From the NCBI RefSeq assembly GCF_023062595.1, contig NZ_JALLAN010000017.1, positions 1-64,000 on the forward strand: a DNA stretch of 64,000 bases, given 5' to 3'. Shown here in pieces: positions 51,649 to 60,441 of the stretch. Origin of the DNA: Arthrobacter rhizosphaerae. GTDB taxonomy: Bacteria; Actinomycetota; Actinomycetes; Actinomycetales; Micrococcaceae. A program made the translations under genes and the position numbers. How positions within the stretch are numbered: position 1 is the first letter of the stretch; each line of letters starts with the position of its first letter. Below the pieces are notes generated by a model that saw only the letters and a program-made list of their open reading frames with translations, was not told the origin of the DNA and ran no database searches.

Positions 51649-52350
51649 ATGAAGAACCCGTCAAGACTTGTGCCGGCAGTTGTCGGAATGCTGATCGCCG
51701 GGCTCACGGCCTGCGCCGCATCAGCGGAGACACCGGAGCCAACACCAACTGCGGTCGCGTCCAAAGCCTTCTCGGAGTCTGAACTGGCAAAGCTGGTCAT
51801 GTTTGGCCCACGGGACGGAGAGAAGTTCACCGTCGTCACTTCCCAACAGATACGAAAGGCGCGCGACAAGACCAGGGCTGCTATGTCGCAGTGGGAGTCG
51901 GAGCCCTCAGACTGCGCCGACATGCCCATAACAAGCGTCCTAGACCTCCCGGAAAACGCTGTCATCACTGCAGCGACTAACGGGACGCCGACGACGGCCG
52001 GGACACTGTCCATCAGCCTCCTCCCCGAGCTGGACGCGGCGGGATTGGAGCAGGCCCTCCACGCCAAGGCCGCCCTGATGGAGAGGTGCCCGAAGGTTGT
52101 TATCGGTTCGGGCGCGGGTCCGATTCACACAACAGGGAAGCACGTGACGGTCCCGACCAGGACACCCGGTTCGGTTGCGGTGCAGAGTAGCGTCGATTTC
52201 CCCACAGGAGAGAAGAAGACAACTGTGTTCATCACTGCCGTAAAGGGGGGTGTAGTGCTGAGCGTGCAGACCACCGGCAGCACTCTCTCCGAAGCGGACC
52301 TCCGGGCAGCCGCTGAGATACTGGACCGAGTTGCCGACCACATCGAATGA
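51649..52350 (+). CDS. lipoprotein of unknown function
   Basis: The signal is clear: a basic start MKNPSR, a hydrophobic stretch and the lipobox GLTAC with Cys22. After a Pro/Thr-rich linker (TPEPTPTAVA) comes a soluble domain of about 190 residues with paired Cys residues (SDCADM...ERCPK), of the kind seen in mycobacterial PknH-sensor/DUF5642-like lipoproteins; the match is loose. It is anchored outside the cell. GGGGAGAA precedes ATG 51649. No neighbour explains its role. Confidence 0.7.
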   Translation: MKNPSRLVPAVVGMLIAGLTACAASAETPEPTPTAVASKAFSESELAKLVMFGPRDGEKFTVVTSQQIRKARDKTRAAMSQWESEPSDCADMPITSVLDLPENAVITAATNGTPTTAGTLSISLLPELDAAGLEQALHAKAALMERCPKVVIGSGAGPIHTTGKHVTVPTRTPGSVAVQSSVDFPTGEKKTTVFITAVKGGVVLSVQTTGSTLSEADLRAAAEILDRVADHIE

Positions 52351-52437
52351 TCCCGCGGTCCCGGCAGCAGGCGCGACCGAGGCACCAAAGATGTAGTTCC
52401 TGCTGGTTGGTGCAGGCAACTTCTGAAACGACAAAGA

Positions 52438-52466
52438 GGGCGCGCCCGGCCAAACCGGACGCGCCC
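52438..52466. terminator. strong hairpin between convergent genes
   Basis: Stem 52438-52449 and 52455-52466 (GGGCGCGCCCGG against CCGGACGCGCCC, one mismatch) with a 5-base loop, flanked by AAAGA and TT. It lies between the lipoprotein gene and the convergent permease, so it can serve as a bidirectional terminator. Confidence 0.8.
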
Positions 52467-52509
52467 TTCGCAATGCAGCCAACCCAAGAACCGGTTCGCT
52501 ACCCCTGAT

Positions 52510-53925
52510 TCAGTCGACGAGCACCGACTGCTTGGCATCTTCCGGTGATTCGACAGCGGGCGGAACCTTGCCGGAACGGTGGTGGAGCCAGTTAGCCACT
52601 GCCAGAAGTGCCACGAGTCCGAAAGTGCTCAGGAGCTGGGGACGGGAATCCTCGCCGATGAAGCCCACCGTGAAGATCGCCGCGAGGATGAGGAGACCGA
52701 AACCCGTGAGCCACGGGAAGCCGGCCATCCGCAGGGGAAGCTCCGTCCCGTCGCGGTCGGCGCGGAGGCGCAGGGCGAGCTGGGCCAGGAGCGCGGACGT
52801 CCACACCAGCAGGCAGGTCGAGCCAACAATATTGAGCAGGACGGGAAGGACCATCTCCGGGAAAGCCAACTCCAGCACCACCGTGACAACGCCGAAGGAA
52901 ACGCTGGCCAGGACTGCAACAACCGGAACCCGCGCCTTGGACACGGAAGCGAGCAGGCGTGGTGCTTCGCCCCGCTCGGCGAGGGAGTAAGCCATCCGTG
53001 AGGCACCGTAGAGGTTGGCGTTGAGCGCGGAGAGCAATGCTGCGACGGCTACCAGGGTGATGGCCGCTGCGGCCCCGGGCATGCCCGCGGCCTCCAGCAC
53101 GGCGGCGAACGGGCTCTTCAGCCCCGCCGAACCCACGGGAACCACCGCCGCGATGATGAAGATCGCACCGATGTAGAAGACCAGGATGCGCCATAGGACG
53201 GTCTGGACTGCTTTCCGCACGCTGCGGGCCGGCTCCGCGGTCTCAGCTGCTGCCACGGACACGATCTCGGTGCCGCCGAAGGCGAAGGCCACCACGAAGA
53301 GTGCCGTGGCAATTCCGGCAAAACCGTTGGGAGCGAATTCGTCGCCGGTGAAATTGGCCAGGCCCGGCGACTGAACGCCCGGCAGCCAGCCGAAGAGCAG
53401 GGCAGCGCCGACAAAGAGGAACACGACGATTGCCGCCACTTTGAGCAAAGCGAACCAGAACTCGAATTCACCGAAGTTTTTCACACTGGTGAGGTTCACT
53501 GCGGTCAGCACCACGATGAACACGAAGGCCATAAGCCACACCGGCAGTCCGGGGACGATGGTGGACAGCAAGCCTGCAGCGCCGAGCGCTTCCGCGGCAA
53601 TGACCACCACCAGCTGCAGCCACCAGAGCCACCCCACCGTGGCACCGGCCACCGGCCCGTACGCCTTGGCGGTGTAGACGGAGAAGGCACCGCTGTCCGG
53701 ATTGGCTGCGGCCATCTCACCGAGAGCCCACATAACCAGGATGATGAGGGTGCCGGCGACGAGGTAGGAGATCAGCACGGCCGGGCCGGCAGCCTGGATG
53801 CCGGCACCGGAGCCGATGAAGAGGCCCGCACCGATGGCGCTTCCGAGCCCCATCATAGTGAGTTGGCGGGGTTTGAGTGCCGCGCCGAGTGCGCGGCGGC
53901 CAGACGTCGTTGTCTGTTGTTCCAT
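52510..53925 (-). CDS. APC-family amino-acid permease
   Basis: Twelve helices in 471 residues; LKPRQLTMMGLGSAIGAGLFIGSG at the N-terminus is the classic APC amino-acid transporter signature, and AFGGTEIVSVAAAETAEPARSV is the central conserved loop. The type is close to aromatic/GABA permeases (AroP/GabP group). It is first of two genes with the HisC-like aminotransferase gene, which lies upstream on the same strand, making import and transamination of the same amino acid likely. Confidence 0.93.
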   Translation of the reverse strand: MEQQTTTSGRRALGAALKPRQLTMMGLGSAIGAGLFIGSGAGIQAAGPAVLISYLVAGTLIILVMWALGEMAAANPDSGAFSVYTAKAYGPVAGATVGWLWWLQLVVVIAAEALGAAGLLSTIVPGLPVWLMAFVFIVVLTAVNLTSVKNFGEFEFWFALLKVAAIVVFLFVGAALLFGWLPGVQSPGLANFTGDEFAPNGFAGIATALFVVAFAFGGTEIVSVAAAETAEPARSVRKAVQTVLWRILVFYIGAIFIIAAVVPVGSAGLKSPFAAVLEAAGMPGAAAAITLVAVAALLSALNANLYGASRMAYSLAERGEAPRLLASVSKARVPVVAVLASVSFGVVTVVLELAFPEMVLPVLLNIVGSTCLLVWTSALLAQLALRLRADRDGTELPLRMAGFPWLTGFGLLILAAIFTVGFIGEDSRPQLLSTFGLVALLAVANWLHHRSGKVPPAVESPEDAKQSVLVD

Positions 53926-53977
53926 GGGGATTCCTCTGGTTGTTGGGGAATGGATTGGGTTTCAGGTCAGCGGTTTG

Positions 53978-55075
53978 TCAGGGTGTGTGGGCTTCCAGAA
54001 GCCGGAGCACGCGATCGTTGGAAGCGCGGCTGGCAACGGTGATCCGAACGCCGTCGCCTGGGTACGCCCGGACCATGATGCCCGCTCGGTCAAACGCGTC
54101 AAGCAGCCTTGCCTGGAAGCGGTCATCCGCACGGATCCACAAGAAGTTGCCTTGGCTCGCCTGCAGTTTCCAGCCTTGGGCTTCCAGCTGCGCGGCCATC
54201 CGTGCGCGCTCCTGCTTGACGGCGGCCACCCGGGCTTCCATCTCCTCCCCCGAGTCCAGCGAAGCGATGGCAGCCTTCTGGGCCAGCGCGCTAACGGAGA
54301 AGGGAAGGGCGGTCCGGCGCAGTCCCTCTGCGATGGCCGGCGCCGCCAAGACATATCCCACGCGAAGGCCGGCGAGTCCGTAGGCCTTGGAGAAGGTGCG
54401 CAGGATGGCGACGTTCGGGTACTGGCGGTATAGCGCCAGGGAATCCGGGCCGCTGCCCGCTTCGGCGTATTCCACGTAGGCCTCGTCGATCACCACGAGG
54501 ATGTCGGAGCGGACGGATTGCAGGAAGGCCTCGATACGTTCGTGGCTGATCGGCACGCCGGTGGGATTGTTGGGGGTGCAGAGCAGGATCACCTTGGTGC
54601 GGGCAGTGACAGCCGCGGCCATGGCATCGAGGTCGTGGCTCTCAGCGCCGTCCAGCGGAATACGGACCGGCCGGGCGCCGGCCAGCTCAATCAGGATGGG
54701 ATACGCCTCGAAGGAACGCCAGGCGAAGATCACCTCATCCCCGGCATCGCACAGGCCGGTAATGATCTGCTGGAGGACGCCGACGCTGCCTGGTCCCACT
54801 GCAACCTCTTCGGCCGTGACGCCGAGGTGGCTGGCGATCCGTTCGCGGAGTTCGACGGCGGCCATGTCAGGGTAGCGGTTCATCGTACCGGCCGCTGCGG
54901 CCACCGCAGCGGCTGCGGCGGGAAGTGGCTCGTAGTGGCTTTCGTTGCTGGCGAGGGCTGCGATGTCAGTGCCGGCGCTGCGCCGGCCCGGGACGTAGGG
55001 CGGGAGGCCGGCGACGGCGTCGCGAAGGCTGGGCAGCGCGGTATCCGGTGCGGTCAGGAGCTGATCACGGGTCAT
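53978..55075 (-). CDS. HisC-like aminotransferase (possibly aromatic)
   Basis: A PLP-dependent class I/II aminotransferase of 365 residues: LCTPNNPTGVPIS, DEAYVEYAE and the lysine site TFSKAYGLAGLRVGY. The wording fits the histidinol-phosphate/phenylalanine aminotransferase group common in actinobacteria (PatA type). A separate his operon is not present here. With the amino-acid permease on one side and an Lrp regulator and ThDP-enzyme on the other, an aromatic or branched-chain catabolic role is more plausible than histidine synthesis; the substrate is inferred. Confidence 0.85.
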   Translation of the reverse strand: MTRDQLLTAPDTALPSLRDAVAGLPPYVPGRRSAGTDIAALASNESHYEPLPAAAAAVAAAAGTMNRYPDMAAVELRERIASHLGVTAEEVAVGPGSVGVLQQIITGLCDAGDEVIFAWRSFEAYPILIELAGARPVRIPLDGAESHDLDAMAAAVTARTKVILLCTPNNPTGVPISHERIEAFLQSVRSDILVVIDEAYVEYAEAGSGPDSLALYRQYPNVAILRTFSKAYGLAGLRVGYVLAAPAIAEGLRRTALPFSVSALAQKAAIASLDSGEEMEARVAAVKQERARMAAQLEAQGWKLQASQGNFLWIRADDRFQARLLDAFDRAGIMVRAYPGDGVRITVASRASNDRVLRLLEAHTP

Positions 55076-55168
55076 GAAGATCGATCATGAGAGTGACCTG
55101 CCCCACATTGCAAGATACGCTCTACCTATTGGGACTTCTGCTCAACTTCTACTGTCTGTGGTGAAAAT

Positions 55169-55672
55169 ATGACCATCCCGAACCCCCGCACGCTGGATTC
55201 TCTCGATGGCAGGATCATCCTGGCCCTGGACAAGGATCCCGAAGCCAGCGCCCTTGCGCTCTCCCGGACGCTCGGCGTCGCACGGAACACTGTCCACGCC
55301 CGGCTGGCAAGACTCGAGCGCAGCGGCGCACTCCGCTCCTTCAGCCGCAGGCTGGATCCCGCCGCGCTTGGATATGACCTGATGGCCTTCCTCTCACTGT
55401 CCATCAGCCAGACCCGGACAGGTTCGGTGGAAGACGGGCTCGCTGCGATCCCGGAGGTCATCGAGGTGCACGCCACCACCGGGGACGCGGACCTCATGGC
55501 TAAGGTGGTGGCACGCGGCACGGCCGATCTCTACCGCGTCACCAACCAGATCCTGGAAATCGACGGGATTGAACGGACCAGCACAGCCATTTCCATCCTG
55601 GAACTGATGCCGCCCCGCTACGACGGCCTCCTGAGCCGACTCTCGAAGCAGGAATCCAAGCCTTCCGACTAA
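55169..55672 (+). CDS. Lrp/AsnC-family regulator
   Basis: 167 residues: an HTH (LDKDPEASALALSRTLGVARNTVHARLARLERSG) with the Lrp DNA-reading helix, then an RAM-type ligand-binding domain (VEDGLAAIPEVIEVHATTGDADLMAKVVARG). It is divergent from the aminotransferase with a 93-bp gap, and followed by the ThDP enzyme. It probably senses the amino acid that the module degrades. Confidence 0.92.
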   Translation: MTIPNPRTLDSLDGRIILALDKDPEASALALSRTLGVARNTVHARLARLERSGALRSFSRRLDPAALGYDLMAFLSLSISQTRTGSVEDGLAAIPEVIEVHATTGDADLMAKVVARGTADLYRVTNQILEIDGIERTSTAISILELMPPRYDGLLSRLSKQESKPSD

Positions 55673-55793
55673 AGCGTTGGTGAGGCACACCACATGTGGG
55701 CACATTTTCACTTTCATCTCCCCTTCTCTGCCAATTATCCCAATCAAAATCCACTCTCTTGCACATCTGTGAACCAGCCCACAAGATTCCTGC

Positions 55794-57467
55794 ATGACCT
55801 CACTTACCGTATCCGGCCGCGTGGCGCAGGTTCTCAGCAGCTATGTCAGCGACGTCTTCGGCGTTATGGGCAACGGAAACGTCTACTTCCTGGACGCCGC
55901 CGAAAAGCTGGGTCTCCGCTTTTCCGCGGTCCGCCATGAAGGCGCCGCCATCGCCGCGGCCGATGCTTACTACCGGGCGTCAGGACGTCTCGCAGCAGGC
56001 ACCACCACCTACGGCCCCGGCTACACCAATGCCCTCACCGCCCTCGCAGAGGCGGTCCAGGCCCAGACCCCCGTCGTGCTGGTCACCGGGGACGCTCCGA
56101 GCAGCGGCGCCCGGCCCTGGGACGTGGACCAGGCGGCTATCGCCGCGGGCCTCGGAGCGGCCACCTTCACCGTCACCCGGGAGGCCGCGGGTTCCATCAC
56201 CCAGCAGGCGGTGGAGTACGCGCTTACCAAGCGGACCGCCGTCGTTCTCGCCATTCCCTACGACCTCGTGGCACTCGAGGCTGCGGAAGAAGAGCTTCCC
56301 GCGGCGCTGGCACCGGTGGTGACTGACGACGTCGACGGCGGCCTCTTGCAGGTAGCCCGCCTGCTCGCCGGGGCCAAGCGGCCGTTGATCCTTGCCGGCC
56401 GCGGCGCCCATCTCGCCGGAGCCGGCCCGGAGCTCGGGGAGCTCGCCGACCGTCTGGGGGCACTGACCGCCGGAACCGCCCTTGCGCTCAACCTCCTCCA
56501 GGGCGAGGGATACCTCGGCGTCGCGGGCGGCTTCGGCACGGATACCGCGGCCGGGCTCATGGGTGAGGCCGATGTGGTCCTGGTGGCCGGGGCGAGCCTG
56601 AGCCAATTCACCATGCGGTTCGGGCACCTCCTTGGCCCGGACAGCACTGTCATCCAGATCGATACCGCCCTGCAGCCGACGCACCCCCGGGTGGATACCT
56701 TCGTCCGCGCGGACGCGAAGACCGCCGCAGGACACATCCTGAGGCTGCTGGATGGCCCGGCCTCGCCGAACGCCAGCGGGGCAGTAGCTTGGCGCGCGGA
56801 AGCCCGCACGCGCCTGGCCGAAGGAGCTTCCCATCATCCAGGCTCCGCCGAGACTCCGGACGGCCGGCTGGACCCGCGCGCCCTTGCCACGGCACTGGAT
56901 GCCGTGCTGCCGGAGCGCCGCACGGTGGTTCAGGACGGAGGGCACTTCCTCGGCTGGGCACCCATGTATTGGCGCATCCCGCGGCCCCAGGATCTGGTGA
57001 TGGTGGGGACCGCTTACCAGACCATCGGGCTGGGCCTTGCCAGCGCCGTCGGGGCCGCCCGTGCAGTAGAGGACGGCCACACTCTGGTGCTGGCCTCCGG
57101 CGACGGGGGTTTCCTGATGGGCCTGTCCGACCTCGAATCGCTCATTGGGACGGCGAGCAGTGCCGTCGTCGTCATCTACAACGATGCCGCCTACGGAGCC
57201 GAAATCCATCAGTACGGCTCCCAGGGCCTGACCGAAAAGCCCATGCTGATCCCCGAGGTGGACTTCAGCGGCATTGCCCGAGCGCTCGGTGCCAGCTCGG
57301 CGATCATCCGCTCGCTGGCGGACCTTGCCGAGCTCCAGGGCTGGATCGATGCAGGCGCCAAGGGAACCTTCGTGGCCGACTGCCGGATCACAGCGAGCGT
57401 CCGGGCCCCGTGGCTGAGCGAGTGGATGCAGGCGTCGCAGGCCGCGAAGGCGGCGGTAGCGAGCTGA
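55794..57467 (+). CDS. thiamine-pyrophosphate-dependent enzyme (acetolactate synthase/decarboxylase-like)
   Basis: 557 residues in three ThDP domains. The activating Glu is in AVRHEGAA (residue 45 or so), GPGYTNALTALAEA follows, and the cofactor motif is GDGGFLMGLSDLESLIGTASSAVVVIYND. It is of the size of acetolactate synthase and of aryl-pyruvate decarboxylases. Together with the aminotransferase and an Lrp-type regulator, the reading is transamination to a 2-oxo acid and then decarboxylation or condensation of it. Confidence 0.88.
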   Translation: MTSLTVSGRVAQVLSSYVSDVFGVMGNGNVYFLDAAEKLGLRFSAVRHEGAAIAAADAYYRASGRLAAGTTTYGPGYTNALTALAEAVQAQTPVVLVTGDAPSSGARPWDVDQAAIAAGLGAATFTVTREAAGSITQQAVEYALTKRTAVVLAIPYDLVALEAAEEELPAALAPVVTDDVDGGLLQVARLLAGAKRPLILAGRGAHLAGAGPELGELADRLGALTAGTALALNLLQGEGYLGVAGGFGTDTAAGLMGEADVVLVAGASLSQFTMRFGHLLGPDSTVIQIDTALQPTHPRVDTFVRADAKTAAGHILRLLDGPASPNASGAVAWRAEARTRLAEGASHHPGSAETPDGRLDPRALATALDAVLPERRTVVQDGGHFLGWAPMYWRIPRPQDLVMVGTAYQTIGLGLASAVGAARAVEDGHTLVLASGDGGFLMGLSDLESLIGTASSAVVVIYNDAAYGAEIHQYGSQGLTEKPMLIPEVDFSGIARALGASSAIIRSLADLAELQGWIDAGAKGTFVADCRITASVRAPWLSEWMQASQAAKAAVAS

Positions 57468-57510
57468 CGGCGGCACGTATGGTCCTGCCTGACTGACGTA
57501 GGATGCACCC

Positions 57511-58407
57511 ATGCGGATACTCGTCGTCGGAGCCGGAGCCACAGGCGGGGCGTTCGGCACGCTCCTGCAGGAAGCGGGACGAGATGTCACTTATTTGGTG
57601 CGACCGCGCAAGCAGGAGGTCCTTCGCCGCGACGGGTTGCGCTTCATCTCCCCCACCGCTGACCGGACGCACCCGGTAAAGACCATCACGGCACCGGGCG
57701 GGTCCGAGGCCTTCGATCTGATCCTCGTCACGGTCAAAGCCACAGGGTTCGAGGGCGTCCTCGGCGAGATTGGCGCTTTCGTCGGGCCTGGAACCAGCAT
57801 CATTCCCATCCTCAACGGCATGGCCCAAGTGGATCGACTTGAGCAGCTGTACGCGGGCCAGGTGCTCGGCGGCCTGGCCCGGATCGTCGCCACTCTCGAT
57901 GGCGATGTGGTCCGCCAGCAGGTGCCCCTCACTTCCCTCACGGTGGGCGGGCTGAACGGAAACCCCGTCCCACCGGAGGTTTCTGAGGCTCTGGACGTGC
58001 CCGGCGTCGACTTCTCGGTAGTGGACGACATAATGGGCGCACTGTGGGACAAATGGGCCTTCATCGCTGCCGCAGGGATCGTCAACTGCCTGTTCCGGGC
58101 GCCGGTTGGACGGATCATGGAGGCCGGCGGGCAGCCCAAAATCTTGGACGCCATCAGCGAAACTGAAGCGGTGGCCGCCGCGGCAGGACACCCCGTTTCC
58201 GACGCCGCTCATGCACAGGCGGTCGGCATACTCACGGAACCGGGATCGGCCTTCACTTCCTCCCTGTACCGGGACCTCAGAGCAGGGCTGCCCTCGGAAG
58301 CCGAGCACATCCTCGGCGACCTCGGACGCAGGGCCCGGGAGCTCAACGTTCCTACGCCGCTGTTGGACCTCACCCTCATCCAGATCAGGGCCGGCCTTCC
58401 AACCTGA
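57511..58407 (+). CDS. PanE/ApbA-like ketopantoate reductase family protein
   Basis: 298 residues: the N-terminal nucleotide motif VVGAGATGGAFG and the conserved KATGFEGVL and GTSIIPILNGM segments, and a C-terminal domain with KWAFIAAAGIVNCLF and AEHILGDLGRRA. The family reduces 2-oxo acids with NADPH, ketopantoate being the best known case. It is 43 bases downstream of the ThDP enzyme on the same strand and could reduce its product; the assignment as true panE is uncertain. Confidence 0.85.
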   Translation: MRILVVGAGATGGAFGTLLQEAGRDVTYLVRPRKQEVLRRDGLRFISPTADRTHPVKTITAPGGSEAFDLILVTVKATGFEGVLGEIGAFVGPGTSIIPILNGMAQVDRLEQLYAGQVLGGLARIVATLDGDVVRQQVPLTSLTVGGLNGNPVPPEVSEALDVPGVDFSVVDDIMGALWDKWAFIAAAGIVNCLFRAPVGRIMEAGGQPKILDAISETEAVAAAAGHPVSDAAHAQAVGILTEPGSAFTSSLYRDLRAGLPSEAEHILGDLGRRARELNVPTPLLDLTLIQIRAGLPT

Positions 58408-58526
58408 ACCACCGTAGCGTGGGGGCGCACGCGCAGCAGCCGGTCTGAGTATGGCTCCCCTGTGCACCGCCTGCCGTGGGGATTAGCATGATCGGCATCA
58501 GCGTCCACCGCCGTCGAGGAGCCGTC

Positions 58527-58844
58527 ATGTCCGGGTTTGTGCAGATCATCGAATTCAAGACCTCCCGCATCAAGGAGATCGAAGAGCTGGGCCGTCCCTC
58601 AAGAACCGAGGGAAGCACCCAGCCCACGTTCCGTCGCATTGTTGCCACGGCGGACAGGGACCACCCCGGGACCTATTTCACCATCGTCGACTTCGATTCC
58701 TTTGACTCCGCGATGGAGAATTCCGGCCGGCCGGAAACGTCGGAGTTCGCTGCCAAGATGGCGGCACTGTGCGACGGACCCGTGATCTTCCACAATCTGG
58801 ATGTCATGTGGGAGGACACCGGAGACGGTGCGCAAACCGGTTAG
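58527..58844 (+). CDS. dimeric alpha-beta barrel (ABM-like) protein
   Basis: 105 residues from ATG 58527 (MSGFVQIIEFKT) with GAGGAG upstream; the frame is open to 58476. The alternating strands and helices with AGTYFTIVDFDSFDSA-like wording fit the antibiotic-monooxygenase/dimeric barrel fold. There is no cofactor motif. A strong terminator hairpin follows. Confidence 0.7.
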   Translation: MSGFVQIIEFKTSRIKEIEELGRPSRTEGSTQPTFRRIVATADRDHPGTYFTIVDFDSFDSAMENSGRPETSEFAAKMAALCDGPVIFHNLDVMWEDTGDGAQTG

Positions 58845-58880
58845 GCGCAGAACATGGCCTCCGTAACTCCCGTTCCCTAG

Positions 58881-58910
58881 CGGGCCGCCGTAATTTACGA
58901 CGGCGGCCCG
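58881..58910. terminator. hairpin terminator
   Basis: An 11-bp perfect stem (58881-58891 with 58900-58910) and an 8-base loop follow the ABM-like gene. The same GC-rich stem occurs, shorter, next to the intact GYD gene (62173-62197), so the terminator seems to have been copied with the GYD 3' end. Confidence 0.75.
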
Positions 58911-59012
58911 CCGGCAGGCTGCCAAACTCCCCTATTGTCCCGGGGCGCGGTAGGACGACGCTATTCCTCGGGACCCAGGGCGTCAATATACGGGGATACC
59001 TTTGCGGGGAAG
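58900..59012 (-). pseudogene. remnant of a deleted GYD-family locus
   Basis: Bases about 58900-58962 match 62184-62250 closely, and in the reverse reading they give ASSYRAPGQ and a stop, the same C-terminus as the intact GYD protein. Bases 58964-59008 match the region upstream of the intact gene (62712-62756). The roughly 460 bp that lie between these parts in the intact locus are missing, so this is a copy from which nearly all the coding sequence was lost. Confidence 0.65.
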
Positions 59013-59019
59013 CCTGTGA

Positions 59020-60273
59020 CTACCGGCGAACAAGCCGCCACAGCGACGTGACCTCGGCCGTGCGCGCCTCGAACAGAGGATCGTCGCGGTCCGATGCCTT
59101 CGGATGCGCTGGCCTGGTGTCCAGCCGTTCCACCACCTTCAGCCCGGCCGCCTCGATGGCGTCCAGCAGATCCTCACGCGTCCGCAGGCCAAGGTGCTCG
59201 GCCAGGTCGGAGAGGACAAGCCACCCTTCACCGCCCGGCTCCAGGTGGTCGGGGAGTTCGTTCAGGAAGCGGAACAGCATCCTGCTCCCGGGGTCGTAGA
59301 CGGCGTTGTCCAGGGTGGAATGCGGCGTGGCCGGAATCCAGGGCGGGTTGCACACGATGAGGGGTGCCCGCCCGGGCGGGAACATGTCGGTCAGGACGGC
59401 CTCTGCACGGTCCTGGACTCCAAGGTTCCGGAAATTCTCAGCGGCGCAGGCGATTGCACGCGGTTCATTGTCCGTCGCCACCACGCGGTGGACGCCACGG
59501 CGCGCGAGGACGGCAGCGAGCACCCCGGTGCCGGTCCCGACGTCGAACGCCAGCCTGTCAGAGGGAAGCGCAGCGCCGGCCACAAGATCCACGTACTCAC
59601 TCCGGGTGGGGAAGAAGGTGCCGTAGTGCGGGTGGATGCGGCCCTGCAGGGCATCGACGAAGACGCCATTCCGTCGCCACTCGTGGGCGCCAATTGCCCC
59701 GACAAGCTCATGCAAGGACACAACGGACGATTCGCCTATGTCACCGTACGCTTCAGCGGCGGCCTGCCGGATATCCGGTGCGCGGCGCAGCGGCACCACT
59801 GGGCCAGGGTCAAGAGGAATCAGCAGCAGGCCGAGAATGCGTGCACGATGCGAAGCGGACTGGCGATGCCGATAGAACTTATCGACGGGAGTTGCTGCGA
59901 TCTCCTTCTTTCCGGCGCCTATCCGCCGGTCCAGCGCGTTGAGGATCTGCCGTGCGTTGTGGAAGTCACCGTGCCAGAGCATCGCGATTCCCTGTGACGC
60001 CATCTGGTTCGCATCATCGGCCGTGAGTGAGTCGGAGACCACTTCGACGCGCGACGGCGCAGGTCTGGCGTTCGCCGAACGCCATCGCGCGGTCATGCTG
60101 ACACCAGCCTCGGTCCAGGTCACGATGGCGGGCTCATCCACCGCAGCTCCTCGTGAGGGCTTGAGGACAGGCGTCGGGATTCCCCCGGGAGCTGGCGTTT
60201 CGGCAGTGATAAAAGGTCCATTCCAAGAGTCCGTGGGGCCGATCGGAGAATGACGATTGCGGCGGTGATCCAC
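59020..60273 (-). CDS. class I methyltransferase (HemK/PrmC-like, NPPW motif)
   Basis: 417 residues. The C-terminal 200 contain the SAM motif RLAFDVGTGTGVLAAVLAR, the acidic TDNEPRAIACA, and the catalytic NPPWIPATP, typical of N6- and N5-methyltransferases of the HemK/TrmN6 group. The N-terminal 200 residues are an extra domain with WHGDFHNARQILNALDRR and a basic segment, as in a group of actinobacterial enzymes with this layout. The substrate is unknown; ATG 60273 is the only start used and no Shine-Dalgarno was checked beyond GGAATC. Confidence 0.75.
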   Translation of the reverse strand: MDHRRNRHSPIGPTDSWNGPFITAETPAPGGIPTPVLKPSRGAAVDEPAIVTWTEAGVSMTARWRSANARPAPSRVEVVSDSLTADDANQMASQGIAMLWHGDFHNARQILNALDRRIGAGKKEIAATPVDKFYRHRQSASHRARILGLLLIPLDPGPVVPLRRAPDIRQAAAEAYGDIGESSVVSLHELVGAIGAHEWRRNGVFVDALQGRIHPHYGTFFPTRSEYVDLVAGAALPSDRLAFDVGTGTGVLAAVLARRGVHRVVATDNEPRAIACAAENFRNLGVQDRAEAVLTDMFPPGRAPLIVCNPPWIPATPHSTLDNAVYDPGSRMLFRFLNELPDHLEPGGEGWLVLSDLAEHLGLRTREDLLDAIEAAGLKVVERLDTRPAHPKASDRDDPLFEARTAEVTSLWRLVRR

Positions 60274-60441
60274 GACGTGGAAGGCGACGGCCCAGGATTC
60301 CGGACCGTCATCCGGCCGCGAACCGAGCTTGGTTGATGGCCGCTGTAGCCATTCAACCTGCTTTTTCAGGATACAGGTGTGCCGTGGCCGGCCAGACCCC
60401 TATGGATGGCGGGCAGGGGCACGATAGGACATGATCGGAGG

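Noticed and set aside
51344..51652. 102-codon plus-strand ORF before the lipoprotein
   Set aside because: No ribosome-binding site, shifts to Arg/Pro-rich sequence; no coding signal.
55980..57590. 536-codon minus-strand ORF
   Set aside because: Antisense of the ThDP enzyme, low-complexity translation.
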